From Lachnospiraceae bacterium (lineage in GTDB: Bacteria; Bacillota; Clostridia; Lachnospirales; Lachnospiraceae), in NCBI GenBank assembly GCA_900753305.1, contig CAADYR010000126.1:35772-99771 (forward strand): a stretch of DNA of 64,000 nt. Reading direction: 5' to 3'. Position numbers and translations under genes: made by a program. Under the pieces are notes generated by a model, which ran no database searches, had not been told where the DNA came from, and saw nothing but the letters and a program-made list of their open reading frames with translations. Below, piece by piece: positions 53,663 through 63,241 of this stretch. Numbering within the stretch: position 1 is the stretch's first letter; each line of letters opens with the position of its first letter.

Positions 53663-54634
53663 ATGAATTTAAAAGTGAAACTACAACTAACCTTACCAAT
53701 TTTACTGACAGGCTTTTTTATTACTGCCTGCTCATCAGCTACTTCTGAAAGCAGTCGGATACCGTCTACAGTACAGGCTGAACAGTTATCTGCACAGACT
53801 GTGGAACAGACAGAGACTACTGCAGGAGCAGCACAGATGAAGATTGACGGTGCATTGGGGAATGTAGTTGATGGCTTAAATATCAATGCCGGACATATTG
53901 ACGATATTTCTGTCATTGAATATTTTGATACTACGGTAAACCCTGATAAGAAACCGATTATTATATGTGAGCATGGATTATCAGGAAGTAAAGCAGATTA
54001 TCAGGCAATAGCAGAAGTGTTTGCCAGAAGCGGTTATTATGTTCTGACCCCGGATGCATATCAGCATGGAGACAGAACGGAGGGGGACGAACTGACGGTA
54101 GTGGAGGCAGCAGTGGTAACGGCTGGTGAGATAGATAAGCTTCTGGATTATTGCAGGCAGCTTCCTGATGTTGATATTAACAGAATCGGTATGATCGGGT
54201 TCTCCATGGGTGGTATGGTATGTTATTACTATATTGCAAATGGTTCATATCAGATTGATGCAGCATGTATTGTATGCTCTACTCCTGACTGGGAGGAACT
54301 GATCGGAAATTCTGTTGCATACAGTAAATATGTGCATGGAGAGACCAGGATGGTCCTGACTCCCTGGGGAAAAAATACAGTAAATAAATTTATCAGAAAG
54401 CATAGTCCCAAGGCGAGCCTGCTCAGTAAGAGCACAGGTACGGATTATCTGATCATATCAGGCAGGGAAGATAATTTAATGCCATTTACAGGAAGTGTGG
54501 ATTTCTATACAAAAATGAAGAATAATGGTGAAGATGTATCAATTCTGCTGGAGGAAGGACATGGACATGAAACCACCGCGGAGGATGCACTGAATATAGG
54601 TAAATTCATTATGGAGAAGTTCGTTCTGGAATGA
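53663..54634 (+). CDS. Lipoprotein alpha/beta hydrolase
   Basis: A 323-residue protein with a lipoprotein signal (FITACSS, lipobox Cys near 22), a Ser/Thr-rich spacer to about 70, then an alpha/beta hydrolase domain. The catalytic marks are the oxyanion region ICEHGLSGSK, nucleophile Ser in GMIGFSMGGM (near 190), Asp in LIISGREDNLMPF and His in EEGHGHETT. It would sit on the outer face of the membrane as an esterase or peptidase. Placed last in the EPS operon, it may remove acyl groups from the polymer. ATG 53663 has GAGG six bases upstream; 53660 is possible. Confidence 0.8.
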   Translation: MNLKVKLQLTLPILLTGFFITACSSATSESSRIPSTVQAEQLSAQTVEQTETTAGAAQMKIDGALGNVVDGLNINAGHIDDISVIEYFDTTVNPDKKPIIICEHGLSGSKADYQAIAEVFARSGYYVLTPDAYQHGDRTEGDELTVVEAAVVTAGEIDKLLDYCRQLPDVDINRIGMIGFSMGGMVCYYYIANGSYQIDAACIVCSTPDWEELIGNSVAYSKYVHGETRMVLTPWGKNTVNKFIRKHSPKASLLSKSTGTDYLIISGREDNLMPFTGSVDFYTKMKNNGEDVSILLEEGHGHETTAEDALNIGKFIMEKFVLE

Positions 54635-54703
54635 ATTATTAAAAAATCATAAAATTACACAAGATACATATTAATATCCCATAAAAGATAGGCATTTGTA
54701 CAA

Positions 54704-54738
54704 TTGATTTTGTAAACCTAATTAGGTATAATTACCTA
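54704..54738 (+). promoter_or_regulatory. Strong promoter with palindrome over the -10 box, second EPS operon
   Basis: TTGATT (54704-54709), a 17-base spacer and a perfect TATAAT (54727-54732). The -10 box lies inside the palindrome TAGGTATAATTACCTA (54723-54738), which could be an operator. The 219-base gap has no other gene, and the leader to ATG 54854 is about 115 bases. Confidence 0.7.
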
Positions 54739-54853
54739 TATTTATGTAACCATGCTCAGAATGGTTACAGGTATGTTTGAATCAATACAGTTTAGGGAGA
54801 AGCTGTAGAGGTTCTGTGTTGTTGATGAGAGATGTATAAGTGGAGGTAAGAAA

Positions 54854-56278
54854 ATGAAGGATGCAGGGAAAAAGAGCCGTGTGATCGAAGTCTATAGTTT
54901 AACATTTATAGACCTGCTGTGCACGATCATTTCATTTGGTCTGGCAGCATTGATGCGTCAGATTTATGATGTGAACGGTCCGTTGGACAGGAGAAGTGCA
55001 TTGTTGGGATGCATGTTATCCATGTTATGCTGTTGTTTATACAATATTCTGGTAGACGGCAACAGAGATTTCTTTAGGCGGGGTAAATATAAGGAGTTCA
55101 TTGCAGTAGCCAGATGTACGATAACGGTAATGATCACAGCCCTGGTAATCATGTTTTTTCTTCATAATACGTATACAATGTCACGTATGGTATTTGCAGT
55201 ATTTGCTTTGTTTAATGTTGTTATTACTTATACTGTACACACATTATATAAGAAATGGATGCTGGAATATTACCGCAAGAGTGGTTCATCCACCAAGGTG
55301 TTGATCGTAACTTCTTCTGAAAGAGGTACGACGCTGATGGAGCAGTTGAAGCTCAACATACCCTGGGACTGTGAACTGGTAGCGGCAGCAGTCATGGATG
55401 TGGCTAAGATAGGTTATGATATGAATGGCGTTCCGGTTGTTGCCAATGCAGATAATCTGTATGAGGTAGCCGGTAAAATGGCAGTTGATGAAGTGCTGAT
55501 CGATCTTCCTGATTATCCTTCTGACCAGATGAAGAAGCTGGTATCTGATCTGGAGCAGATGGGAGTTATCTGTAATTGTTGTATTCATACATTTTCAATT
55601 GATGGTGTGGAGAGAAATATCGAGACATTTGGTAATCGTCCGGTAGTATCTTACAGCAAGACCTCAATTGATTTCAGACAGGAAATGGTAAAGAGAGCAA
55701 TTGATATTGTCGGCTCTCTGGTAGGTCTGATCATTACGGCTGTAGTGACACCATTTGTAGCGTTAGCGATCAGAATAGAATCACCGGGACCGATTTTCTT
55801 TGCACAGGAGCGTGTGGGAAAGAATGGCAGACGATTCAAGATATATAAGTTTCGTTCCATGTATATAGATGCGGAGGAACGTAAGAAGGAACTGATGGAG
55901 AAGAACCAGATGAGCGGTCTGATGTTCAAAATGGATGATGATCCACGTATCACGAAGGTGGGTAAGTTCATCCGTAAGACAAGTATCGATGAATTACCTC
56001 AGTTCTATAACATATTAATAGGTCAGATGAGTCTGGTGGGGACCAGACCACCAACAGTAGATGAGTTCAATCAGTATAATCTCTATTATAAGAGAAGACT
56101 GAGTATGACACCGGGACTTACCGGAATGTGGCAGGTAAGTGGACGAAGCAGTATTACCGATTTTGATGAGGTTGTAAAACTGGATCTGGAGTATATAGAT
56201 AACTGGTCAGTAGGTCTTGATATTAAGATCCTGTTCATGACAGTTGTTACTGTATTATTCAGACGTGGAGCAGTATAA
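54854..56278 (+). CDS. Undecaprenyl-phosphate sugar-phosphate transferase (polyprenyl glycosylphosphotransferase)
   Basis: A 474-residue initiating enzyme that links a sugar-1-phosphate to undecaprenyl phosphate. Four N-terminal membrane segments (about 10-130) and a Rossmann-like regulatory domain (about 150-260) precede the catalytic domain: KRAIDIVGSLVGL, SPGPIFFAQERVGKNGRRF, IYKFRSMYIDAEERKKE, RKTSIDELPQFYNILIGQMS and LVGTRPPTVDEF, then LTGMWQVSGRS. This is the full plan of the WbaP/exopolysaccharide biosynthesis polyprenyl family. GGAGG lies upstream. It starts the second operon. Confidence 0.93.
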   Translation: MKDAGKKSRVIEVYSLTFIDLLCTIISFGLAALMRQIYDVNGPLDRRSALLGCMLSMLCCCLYNILVDGNRDFFRRGKYKEFIAVARCTITVMITALVIMFFLHNTYTMSRMVFAVFALFNVVITYTVHTLYKKWMLEYYRKSGSSTKVLIVTSSERGTTLMEQLKLNIPWDCELVAAAVMDVAKIGYDMNGVPVVANADNLYEVAGKMAVDEVLIDLPDYPSDQMKKLVSDLEQMGVICNCCIHTFSIDGVERNIETFGNRPVVSYSKTSIDFRQEMVKRAIDIVGSLVGLIITAVVTPFVALAIRIESPGPIFFAQERVGKNGRRFKIYKFRSMYIDAEERKKELMEKNQMSGLMFKMDDDPRITKVGKFIRKTSIDELPQFYNILIGQMSLVGTRPPTVDEFNQYNLYYKRRLSMTPGLTGMWQVSGRSSITDFDEVVKLDLEYIDNWSVGLDIKILFMTVVTVLFRRGAV

Positions 56279-56283
56279 GATAA

Positions 56284-56317
56284 AGGGGGTATCTTACATT
56301 AGGCAAAGATACCCTCT
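56284..56317 (+). terminator. Hairpin between the initiating transferase and the next GT2
   Basis: AGGGGGTATCTT / AAGATACCCTCT (12 pairs, one G-U) with a 10-base loop followed by a weak CTTTA. It may be an attenuator rather than a full terminator, since the following genes have no obvious promoter. Confidence 0.5.
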
Positions 56318-56332
56318 CTTTATGAGGAGGAT

Positions 56333-57322
56333 ATGGCAATAGGCATGGATGCAAAGATATCTGTAATTGTTCCTGTTTATAATGTAGCATCGTATATCAG
56401 AGAATGTTTGCAGTCTATTGCACAGCAGACTTTCAGGGAATATGAGGTCTGGATGATCGATGATGGCTCTACAGATGAATCAGGCAGGATAGCGCAGGAA
56501 TATGCGGATACATATGAACATTTTTACCTGCTTCATAAGGAGAATGGAGGACTTTCATCAGCAAGAAATGCGGGACTAAAGTATGCAAAAGGTGAGTACG
56601 TGTGCTTCGTTGATTCAGATGATTATATAACCCATGATTATCTGGAGAAGTTGTATACCAAAGCTCATGATACTGATGCTGATATGGTAATTGCAGATTA
56701 TCGTGAAGTTGATGAACTGGGACATGCATTGATGAAGAAACTGGGACAACCGCCTAAGGCAGGAAGTATGGACAAAGAGAAGCTTCTTATGTCGTTGACC
56801 AGTGTAGGAGAATGTCATTATGCGACAACTGTTGTAGTTGCATGGAATAAACTGGTTCGTACAAACCTGATGCAGAGACATCTATATCCGGAAGGAGTGC
56901 TTCATGAAGATGAGTTTGTCATTATGCCATTGTTGATGGAATGTAGTCATGTGGAGTGGATAGATGATGTCGTATATGCGTACAGACAGAGAAATGGCAG
57001 CATTATGCAGGATGAAACGGCTGCAATGAGACATCTGCAAGTGCTGTCAGCGTATAGAGAGCGCATTGATCTGTGCAGAAAATTGCAGATGCCTGTTCTT
57101 GAAAAGGCAATGAAGAGGGCTTATTTCTGGAATATTGAGATATGGTATTATCTGATGCGAAGAAAATACAATGTCCCCGTCAGTAAACTGCGCAGGATTT
57201 TTTCAAAACGAATGTGGAATGCGTTGATACGGTTTCACAGAGTATTAGGCAAAAGAAAAACGTTGGAGTATGTAATTTTTGCCATATCTCCGGAGTATTA
57301 TCTGGAGAAGTATTTTAAATAA
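56333..57322 (+). CDS. GT2 family glycosyltransferase
   Basis: A 329-residue GT2 enzyme: ISVIVPVYNVASYIRECLQSI, IDDGSTDESGRIAQEYADTY, GLSSARNAGLKYAKGEYV and FVDSDDYITHDYL. The second half shows VAWNKLVRTNLMQR and LHEDEFVIMPLLME with YAYRQRNGSIM, like the pair at 5116 and 6091. GAGGAGGAT precedes ATG 56333. It belongs to the ABC-exporter-type operon. Confidence 0.92.
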   Translation: MAIGMDAKISVIVPVYNVASYIRECLQSIAQQTFREYEVWMIDDGSTDESGRIAQEYADTYEHFYLLHKENGGLSSARNAGLKYAKGEYVCFVDSDDYITHDYLEKLYTKAHDTDADMVIADYREVDELGHALMKKLGQPPKAGSMDKEKLLMSLTSVGECHYATTVVVAWNKLVRTNLMQRHLYPEGVLHEDEFVIMPLLMECSHVEWIDDVVYAYRQRNGSIMQDETAAMRHLQVLSAYRERIDLCRKLQMPVLEKAMKRAYFWNIEIWYYLMRRKYNVPVSKLRRIFSKRMWNALIRFHRVLGKRKTLEYVIFAISPEYYLEKYFK

Positions 57323-57339
57323 GGGTGTTGAGAGAGAAA

Positions 57340-58182
57340 ATGGATAAAAAATGGAAAACAGTCATCAGTCCAAGGACAGGACTGCTTGATATGAATGTGC
57401 GGGAAATATGGCAGTACAGGGATCTGTGCCTGACATTTATCCGCAAGAACTATATCACAAAATACAAACAGACAGTGTTTGGACCGCTATATATGATTCT
57501 TTCACCACTGCTTACCAGTGGAATCTTTACTGTGGTATTTGGTACCATTGCAGGAATTGCAACGGATGGGATACCCCAGTTCCTTTTCTATATGTCAGGT
57601 AATCTCGTATGGGGATTTTTTTCAGGATGTGTATTTGAAAATAATAATATATTTGGCAATAATGCTTATATTATGGGAAAAGTCTATTTTCCCAGACTTG
57701 TTATTCCTTTAGCGAATACAATAACGAAACTGCTGAATATGCTGATACAGTGCATTATGTTCGTGATATTCTATGGGATTTTTCAATTGAGAGGTTTTAC
57801 ATTCCATGCGAATGTCTGGGTATGTGTCATTCCGTTTTTGCTGTTAATGATTTCGGTGCTTGGATTTGGAATTGGTTTGTTTTTTTCCTCATTGACAATT
57901 AAATACAGGGATTTGAATGTTTTTCTGGGTGTTGGAATGAATTTATTAATGTATGCAGCACCGGTTATTTATCCGTTATCCAAGTTACAGGGAATCTGGA
58001 GAAGTCTGGCATTGATCAATCCTGTGGCAGGTGTTATAGAAACTGTCAGATATGCATTTTTCGGAGTAGGCAGCGTACCGGTTGCTTCTCTCATATGGGG
58101 TGTGATCCTGACAAGTGCAGTCATTCTGTCAGGCCTGATATTATTTAACAAAGTAGAGAAGACATTTATTGATACGATATAG
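57340..58182 (+). CDS. Polysaccharide ABC exporter permease (Wzm type)
   Basis: A 280-residue ABC-2-type permease with six membrane segments. The N-terminal amphipathic block REIWQYRDLCLTFIRKNYITKYKQT and LGPLY-like GPLYMILSPLLTSGIFTVVF are typical of Wzm/TagG proteins that export complete polysaccharide chains, with an ATPase partner. That partner is very likely the gene at 63242. ATG 57340 is chosen; the frame extends to a GTG at 57325, and the ribosome site is weak for both. Confidence 0.87.
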   Translation: MDKKWKTVISPRTGLLDMNVREIWQYRDLCLTFIRKNYITKYKQTVFGPLYMILSPLLTSGIFTVVFGTIAGIATDGIPQFLFYMSGNLVWGFFSGCVFENNNIFGNNAYIMGKVYFPRLVIPLANTITKLLNMLIQCIMFVIFYGIFQLRGFTFHANVWVCVIPFLLLMISVLGFGIGLFFSSLTIKYRDLNVFLGVGMNLLMYAAPVIYPLSKLQGIWRSLALINPVAGVIETVRYAFFGVGSVPVASLIWGVILTSAVILSGLILFNKVEKTFIDTI

Positions 58183-58196
58183 AATGGTATGGGAAG

Positions 58197-59168
58197 ATGA
58201 TTGAGTTTAGTGTGATCGTTCCGGTATATAATGTGGAACAATATCTGATAAGGTGTCTTGAATCCCTGCGTAGACAGACCTTTGAAGGATATGAAGCAAT
58301 TCTGGTAGATGATGGATCTACAGATCAATCGGGTGCAATATGTGACCGTTATGCAGACATGGATTCCAGATTCAGGGTCATACACAGGCAGAATGGTGGG
58401 CTGGCAGCAGCGAGAAATACCGGACTTGACAAAGCACAGGGAACATATATCATGTTTCTGGACTCAGATGATGATCTGGAGAAGGAAGCATTGGCAAAAG
58501 TCAGAGAAACAATGAACCGGGGACATTATGATATTGCCTCATTTGCAGCCAGACGAATAGATGAAGCCAGAAAATTCCTCTATGAACTTCGTTTTGATGA
58601 CAGAGTGGGAGAGAGGACATTTAATGATGATTCCAGAGAACTTTTTCTCTGGCAGGATTTTCTGCAATATAAGGTCGGCTGGGAAGTATGTTTTCATGTA
58701 TTTTGCAGAGAGCAGATAGAAAAATATGGAATCAGATTTGATGAGTGTGTGAAGTATGCGGAGGATCTGCCGTTTACATTCCGTTATATGCTGCATGTGA
58801 CGAAATGGGTGAAAATGCCGGATATTTTATATAATTATACATTTCGTAACAGTTCGATATCGAAGCAGACGCATAAGGAAGCTATGGTGGAAGCAATTAT
58901 GGCTGAGGATTATAACCAGATGTGCGCTGACCTTAGAGGTGGGCAGAAGGAACTGTTATATGCAGCATTGCTGTTTTATTTTAAAGACAGCTTTTTAAAA
59001 GGAACAGGAGTGGAAGAGTTTAAGAAACTGCTGTTCGATTCCAAAGAGGCACAGGAATATAAGAAAAGACTGAAGAAGCTTCGCTGGAAAAAGAAAAAAT
59101 TACAGAGTTTGTATGGAGAGCAACAGGGAGAGAAATTCTATCATTTTATCTGTTATTTGTTAAGATAG
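58197..59168 (+). CDS. GT2 family glycosyltransferase
   Basis: A 323-residue GT2 enzyme: FSVIVPVYNVEQYLIRCLESL, VDDGSTDQSGAICDRYADM, GLAAARNTGLDKAQGTYI and FLDSDDDLEKEAL. The second half is more divergent than in the other GT2 proteins here (WEVCFHVFCREQIEKYG, KYAEDLPFTFRYML) and ends in a strongly basic tail (RLKKLRWKKKKLQSL). It lies 14 bases after the exporter permease. Sugar unknown. Confidence 0.9.
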   Translation: MIEFSVIVPVYNVEQYLIRCLESLRRQTFEGYEAILVDDGSTDQSGAICDRYADMDSRFRVIHRQNGGLAAARNTGLDKAQGTYIMFLDSDDDLEKEALAKVRETMNRGHYDIASFAARRIDEARKFLYELRFDDRVGERTFNDDSRELFLWQDFLQYKVGWEVCFHVFCREQIEKYGIRFDECVKYAEDLPFTFRYMLHVTKWVKMPDILYNYTFRNSSISKQTHKEAMVEAIMAEDYNQMCADLRGGQKELLYAALLFYFKDSFLKGTGVEEFKKLLFDSKEAQEYKKRLKKLRWKKKKLQSLYGEQQGEKFYHFICYLLR

Positions 59169-59185
59169 GAAAGTTGAGGGAGAGT

Positions 59186-60319
59186 ATGAGGATTCTGGTC
59201 GTAAATGATCTGCTGCAGGGCGGAGGAGTAGAGAAACTGATGTATGATGTTGTCATGCGATTGAGGCAGCAGCATGAGGTCGCAATATTGACGGATAAGA
59301 AGGATGCTGATTTTGATAAGGTATATCCGGCTGATGTGAAATATTTCTATCAGATGGAAGAAGAATATCCCAAAGGAAAGAACCGCCTGGAACGTAAGAT
59401 GATAGCGCGTAAGCGCGCCAGAGCAGAGCAGGAACTTAAAGATACCATCAGAAAGATGAATTTTGATGTACTGCTTTGTATGAAAGAAAGCTGGATTATG
59501 TGGATGGCTGTGACTTATGGGGAATATATTCCCAAAAGAGTTGCATGGGTTCATACAGATTATAAGAAATCCTACTATACAAAGGAATGGTATACACCGG
59601 AAGAAGAGATACGCATGATGCAGCGTTTCCAGCATGTCGTATGTGTATCCAAGGTGATAAAAGACAGCATTATAGAGGTCATAGGAGATCCCGGTAATCT
59701 GGTAGTATGCTATAATCCTCTGGATCAGGAAGACATTCTGAGAAAGGCAGCAGAACCGGTGGAGGACATTCACAGAAGTGACAGACCGCTGTTTGTTACG
59801 GTAGGACGGCTTAATCTTCAGAAAGGTTATGATATTTTGCTGGAGGTATGCAACCTTTTGAATAAAGAAGGATATCAGTATGATGTCTGGATCATTGGTG
59901 GTGGAGAAAGCTGGAATAAATATCAGGTACAGCATGATCTGGAACATCAGATTTTCAAATATCATCTGGATAACGTATATTTAATGGGATATCGTGATAA
60001 TCCCCATAAATATGTAAAGCAGGGAGACTGGTTTTTGTCATCTTCCCGTTATGAGGGATTCTCATATGTAAGTCAGGAAGCTGCGATTATTGGGAAACCA
60101 CTGGTGCTGACTGATTGCGCGGGAGTAAAAGAACTGTTAGGCTCCAGTGAAAATGGAATCATTATGGAGAATTCATTTGCAGGTATTTATTATGGTATGA
60201 AAGAGGCTCTTGACCATCCTGAGGAAGGAGCACATTTTGTAGAAAGAATGAGTGCTCATGATGCTTCTTACTATTGGGAAGATCGTTTCGCGAAGATCGA
60301 GAAACTTTTCTTGGAATGA
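59186..60319 (+). CDS. GT4 family glycosyltransferase
   Basis: A 377-residue GT-B enzyme: MRILVVNDLLQGGGVEKLMYDV at the acceptor end, ILTDKKDADF, RVAWVHTDYKKSYY, then the donor-binding region FVTVGRLNLQKGYDILLEV, LMGYRDNPHKYVKQGDWFL and the E-x7-E pattern SRYEGFSYVSQEAAIIGKP. ATG 59186 has GAGGGAGAG just upstream; the frame's TTG at 59174 is not used. It ends nine bases before the acyltransferase. Confidence 0.9.
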   Translation: MRILVVNDLLQGGGVEKLMYDVVMRLRQQHEVAILTDKKDADFDKVYPADVKYFYQMEEEYPKGKNRLERKMIARKRARAEQELKDTIRKMNFDVLLCMKESWIMWMAVTYGEYIPKRVAWVHTDYKKSYYTKEWYTPEEEIRMMQRFQHVVCVSKVIKDSIIEVIGDPGNLVVCYNPLDQEDILRKAAEPVEDIHRSDRPLFVTVGRLNLQKGYDILLEVCNLLNKEGYQYDVWIIGGGESWNKYQVQHDLEHQIFKYHLDNVYLMGYRDNPHKYVKQGDWFLSSSRYEGFSYVSQEAAIIGKPLVLTDCAGVKELLGSSENGIIMENSFAGIYYGMKEALDHPEEGAHFVERMSAHDASYYWEDRFAKIEKLFLE

Positions 60320-60327
60320 GGGTGACC

Positions 60328-61392
60328 ATGGAAAATAATACGAAAAATTCAATTGGAATGTTTGATATCAGCAGGGGAATCCTGATGATAGCCGTGGTGC
60401 TCGGGCACTCAATTACGGCTTATATAAAATACTGGGAACCTGAATTTACCATGCACTGGTGGTATTGTTTCCTGATCATTTTCAAGCCGGTCATATATGG
60501 CGTGATCCCCATGTTCTATATGATGAGTGGATATGGCTTTCGTAAGAAGCGCATTGGCAAGAATGTCAGAGATAATATACATTATCTGTTAAAACCTTAT
60601 CTGATCACAGGGCTGGTCGTTACAGCAGCAGGAATTGCCAGAACTATGATAGAACACCAGTCGGTAAAAGACTGTGTATGGTACAGGACAGTTCCTTTCC
60701 TGTTAGGTCTGTGCCCAGGAGAAAACTGGCTTGCCGGTCATTATGTAGGCTCCATTGGACCGATCTGGTTTCTCGTTGTACTGGCATTGAGCGGTTTTGC
60801 ACTGAATCTTATTTTTCGGCTGGATCAGGAATGGATGAGAGCAGTATGCGTTATGGTTCTTGTGGCTGTATGTACGAGACTTCCATTTATTTCACTGATT
60901 CCGTTTTGCATCATACAGGCGTTATGCTGTAGCGGCTACTTATATATAGGTTATCAGTTAAGAACACATAATCTGCTGTATCAGCCTCTTGGCAGGAAGA
61001 ATCTGATCGTGCTTATCGTATTGTCCTTTGCAGTCATGATTCCGGGCAATATTGAAGTATCACAGAATGTATGGGCGCTGGGAACACCGGATTATATTGC
61101 AAGTGCCATAACAGGTTTTCTTCTGCTTAAACTATGCATGTATCTGAATGCAGAACGGTTTAAAGGCAGAGTGACGAAGGGCTTACGTGTCATTGGCAGA
61201 TATTCACTTTATATCCTGTGTGTACATACAATGGAATATCTGGCTTTCCCATGGGATAAAGTACAGAACCTGTTTGGAGAAAATAAAGTATTTGGAATTG
61301 TTGTTACTTTTGTGGGCAGATGCCTGATCATTGCACTTGGCAGTATGCTGATGCAACGCTGCATGGAGAGAAGGAGACGCAGAAAAAGATGA
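60328..61392 (+). CDS. Acyltransferase 3 family membrane protein
   Basis: A 354-residue integral membrane acyltransferase of the OafA/fucose-O-acyltransferase (acyltransferase 3) family. It has about ten membrane segments, with the early GMFDISRGILMIAVVLGHSI (the catalytic-type His in LGHS) and PIWFLVVLALSGF in the middle. Such enzymes O-acylate surface sugars. ATG 60328 is preferred over 60274, which lies inside the GT4 gene. The stop overlaps the acyl carrier protein start (ATGA), and an AMP ligase follows, suggesting that the acyl group is brought on a carrier protein. Confidence 0.85.
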   Translation: MENNTKNSIGMFDISRGILMIAVVLGHSITAYIKYWEPEFTMHWWYCFLIIFKPVIYGVIPMFYMMSGYGFRKKRIGKNVRDNIHYLLKPYLITGLVVTAAGIARTMIEHQSVKDCVWYRTVPFLLGLCPGENWLAGHYVGSIGPIWFLVVLALSGFALNLIFRLDQEWMRAVCVMVLVAVCTRLPFISLIPFCIIQALCCSGYLYIGYQLRTHNLLYQPLGRKNLIVLIVLSFAVMIPGNIEVSQNVWALGTPDYIASAITGFLLLKLCMYLNAERFKGRVTKGLRVIGRYSLYILCVHTMEYLAFPWDKVQNLFGENKVFGIVVTFVGRCLIIALGSMLMQRCMERRRRRKR

Positions 61393-61628
61393 GCAGAGAT
61401 GAAATTATGGATAAAGTGACCGAAGCGATCAGAATTGCTCTGGGAGATGATAAAGTAGAGATAAAAGAGGCTACTTATCTGGTAGATGAGTTGGAATTTG
61501 GCTCTATGGAGGTCATGGAAATGATCGGTGAACTGGAAGAGAGCTTTGGATGTATGATCCCGGAAGAGAACATGGACAGTTTTGTACAGGTGCGGGACAT
61601 CGTTGATTATATTGAAAAGGCATGCTGA
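61389..61628 (+). CDS. Acyl carrier protein
   Basis: A 79-residue four-helix carrier protein. The phosphopantetheine attachment site reads ELEFGSMEVMEMIGELEESF with Ser as acceptor (DSL in most carriers is here GSM). The acidic helices and the closing VRDIVDYIEK are usual. The start overlaps the acyltransferase stop; the earlier in-frame ATG at 61320 lies in that gene and is rejected. It is placed between an acyltransferase and an AMP ligase. A Dlt-like or acyl-loading module for polymer modification is likely. Confidence 0.87.
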   Translation: MSRDEIMDKVTEAIRIALGDDKVEIKEATYLVDELEFGSMEVMEMIGELEESFGCMIPEENMDSFVQVRDIVDYIEKAC

Positions 61629-61631
61629 TCG

Positions 61632-63209
61632 ATGGAAAGAGAACATAAGAAAGATGGTTTCTATCTGGATTTTCCAGAGTATGACAGTATATGGACATTT
61701 TTGAAGGATACCTGTGAAAAATACAGGGATTCTGTAGCTTTTACCTATACGGATGCAGATAAAAATACAGTAAATGTTACCTATGATCAATTTATGAATG
61801 ATGTCCATAATGCTGCACAGACCATTTATGTACAATATAAAGATAAATCACATATTGGTGTAGTGTGCAGGAATTCATACGCCTGTATCGTATTATTCTA
61901 TGCAATTATTGCTGCCGGTAAGACCGCAGTGATGACAGAGTCAGGAATCAGGGCAGAACAATTGGAATTGCTGATGCGCAAGACGGATACAGATTGTGTA
62001 TTGGTACCCAATGAATATAAGGAAAAGCCACAGAATATAGAAGTGGTTACATATGAGAAGCTGTTGGAAGAATCCGACAGAAGAAAGCATAAGACAAAAC
62101 TGCCTTTGGTTCAGGCAAATGATACTGCATTCATCCTATTTACCTCAGGAACGACAGGAGAGAGACATGGTGTAGTATTAAGCAACCGTAACATGGCAGA
62201 ATCCATACGGGGAGGGGCCATTTACAGACTCTATGATAAACAGCCTTCACTGTTACTGGTTTTACCACTGTATCATATGTACGGGTTAGTCGTTTTGCTG
62301 TGTCATTTGGCAATAGGAAGCCGGTTTTGCCTGAACAGTAGTCTTAAGGTAATTCAGAAAGATTTACTTCGTTATCAGCCACAGATCATGGAATGTGTTC
62401 CTATGATGTTGGAGTTTTTGTATAAGAAGATCAACCAGAACATAGATAAAAGTGGTAAAAGAAAACAATTTGAAATGATGTGCAGGATCAGTAACAGACT
62501 GGACAGAATGCATATTCACATTGGAAGAAAGGCTTTTTCTTCTATATTGAAGCCACTTGGAGGTAATCTGGAATTTATTATATGCGGTGGGGCTTTTCTG
62601 GATAAGGAGATCCTGGATTTTTTCCGCACAATTGGAATTGTTGTATATGAAGGTTATGGGCTGACAGAAACGGCAACTTTTGTAACAGTAAATACTGACA
62701 GATATCACAGATACGGTTCTGTAGGCATTATGACACCATACAATGATGTGAGGATCGTAGATGAGGAGATTCAGGTCAGAGGAAGTAATATCATGCAGGG
62801 ATATTACGGAGAAGATAATCTGAATGTTGAAGTATTTGATGGAGAGTGGTTCAGAACCGGCGATTTGGGATATTTTGATGAAGATGGATATTTATATCTG
62901 ACAGGACGGCGCAAGAATCTGCTGATTTTGTCAAATGGACAGAATATATCACCTGAATTGATAGAGAATGATCTGTTAAAAAGCGATCTGATCGAGGAAG
63001 TCATTGTATCGGAACAGAAAGGACATATTCATGCAACAGTGTATACTTCTCTGATAGAAAATACGCCCGTAGAAGAACTGAGACGGAGTATAAAAGAGGT
63101 AATCGATGAGGTAAACAGGCATAATGCAAGAGAGCGTTATGTAGAAACGTTTGAACTTAGAACACAGCCTTTTGATAAAACGGTCACAATGAAGATCAAA
63201 CGTCAGTAA
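61632..63209 (+). CDS. AMP-dependent acyl/aminoacyl ligase (ANL family)
   Basis: A 525-residue adenylate-forming ligase. Motifs in order: AFILFTSGTTGERHGVV (A3 loop), LPLYHMYGLVV, IICGGAFLDKEILDFF, VYEGYGLTETATFVTVN (A5), RTGDLGYFDEDGYLYLTGRRKN (A7/A8, split) and FDKTVTMKIKR with the catalytic Lys near the end. It would activate a carboxylic acid and load it onto the carrier protein encoded directly upstream. The acid is unknown. It starts four bases after the carrier stop. Confidence 0.88.
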   Translation: MEREHKKDGFYLDFPEYDSIWTFLKDTCEKYRDSVAFTYTDADKNTVNVTYDQFMNDVHNAAQTIYVQYKDKSHIGVVCRNSYACIVLFYAIIAAGKTAVMTESGIRAEQLELLMRKTDTDCVLVPNEYKEKPQNIEVVTYEKLLEESDRRKHKTKLPLVQANDTAFILFTSGTTGERHGVVLSNRNMAESIRGGAIYRLYDKQPSLLLVLPLYHMYGLVVLLCHLAIGSRFCLNSSLKVIQKDLLRYQPQIMECVPMMLEFLYKKINQNIDKSGKRKQFEMMCRISNRLDRMHIHIGRKAFSSILKPLGGNLEFIICGGAFLDKEILDFFRTIGIVVYEGYGLTETATFVTVNTDRYHRYGSVGIMTPYNDVRIVDEEIQVRGSNIMQGYYGEDNLNVEVFDGEWFRTGDLGYFDEDGYLYLTGRRKNLLILSNGQNISPELIENDLLKSDLIEEVIVSEQKGHIHATVYTSLIENTPVEELRRSIKEVIDEVNRHNARERYVETFELRTQPFDKTVTMKIKRQ

Positions 63210-63241
63210 CAACGGAACTGGGACAGGTAATAAGAAGAGAT

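Noticed and set aside
61320..61388. Longer N-terminus for the acyl carrier protein
   Set aside because: The extra 23 residues lie inside the acyltransferase gene and do not fit the carrier fold; ATG 61389 overlaps the stop in the usual ATGA way.
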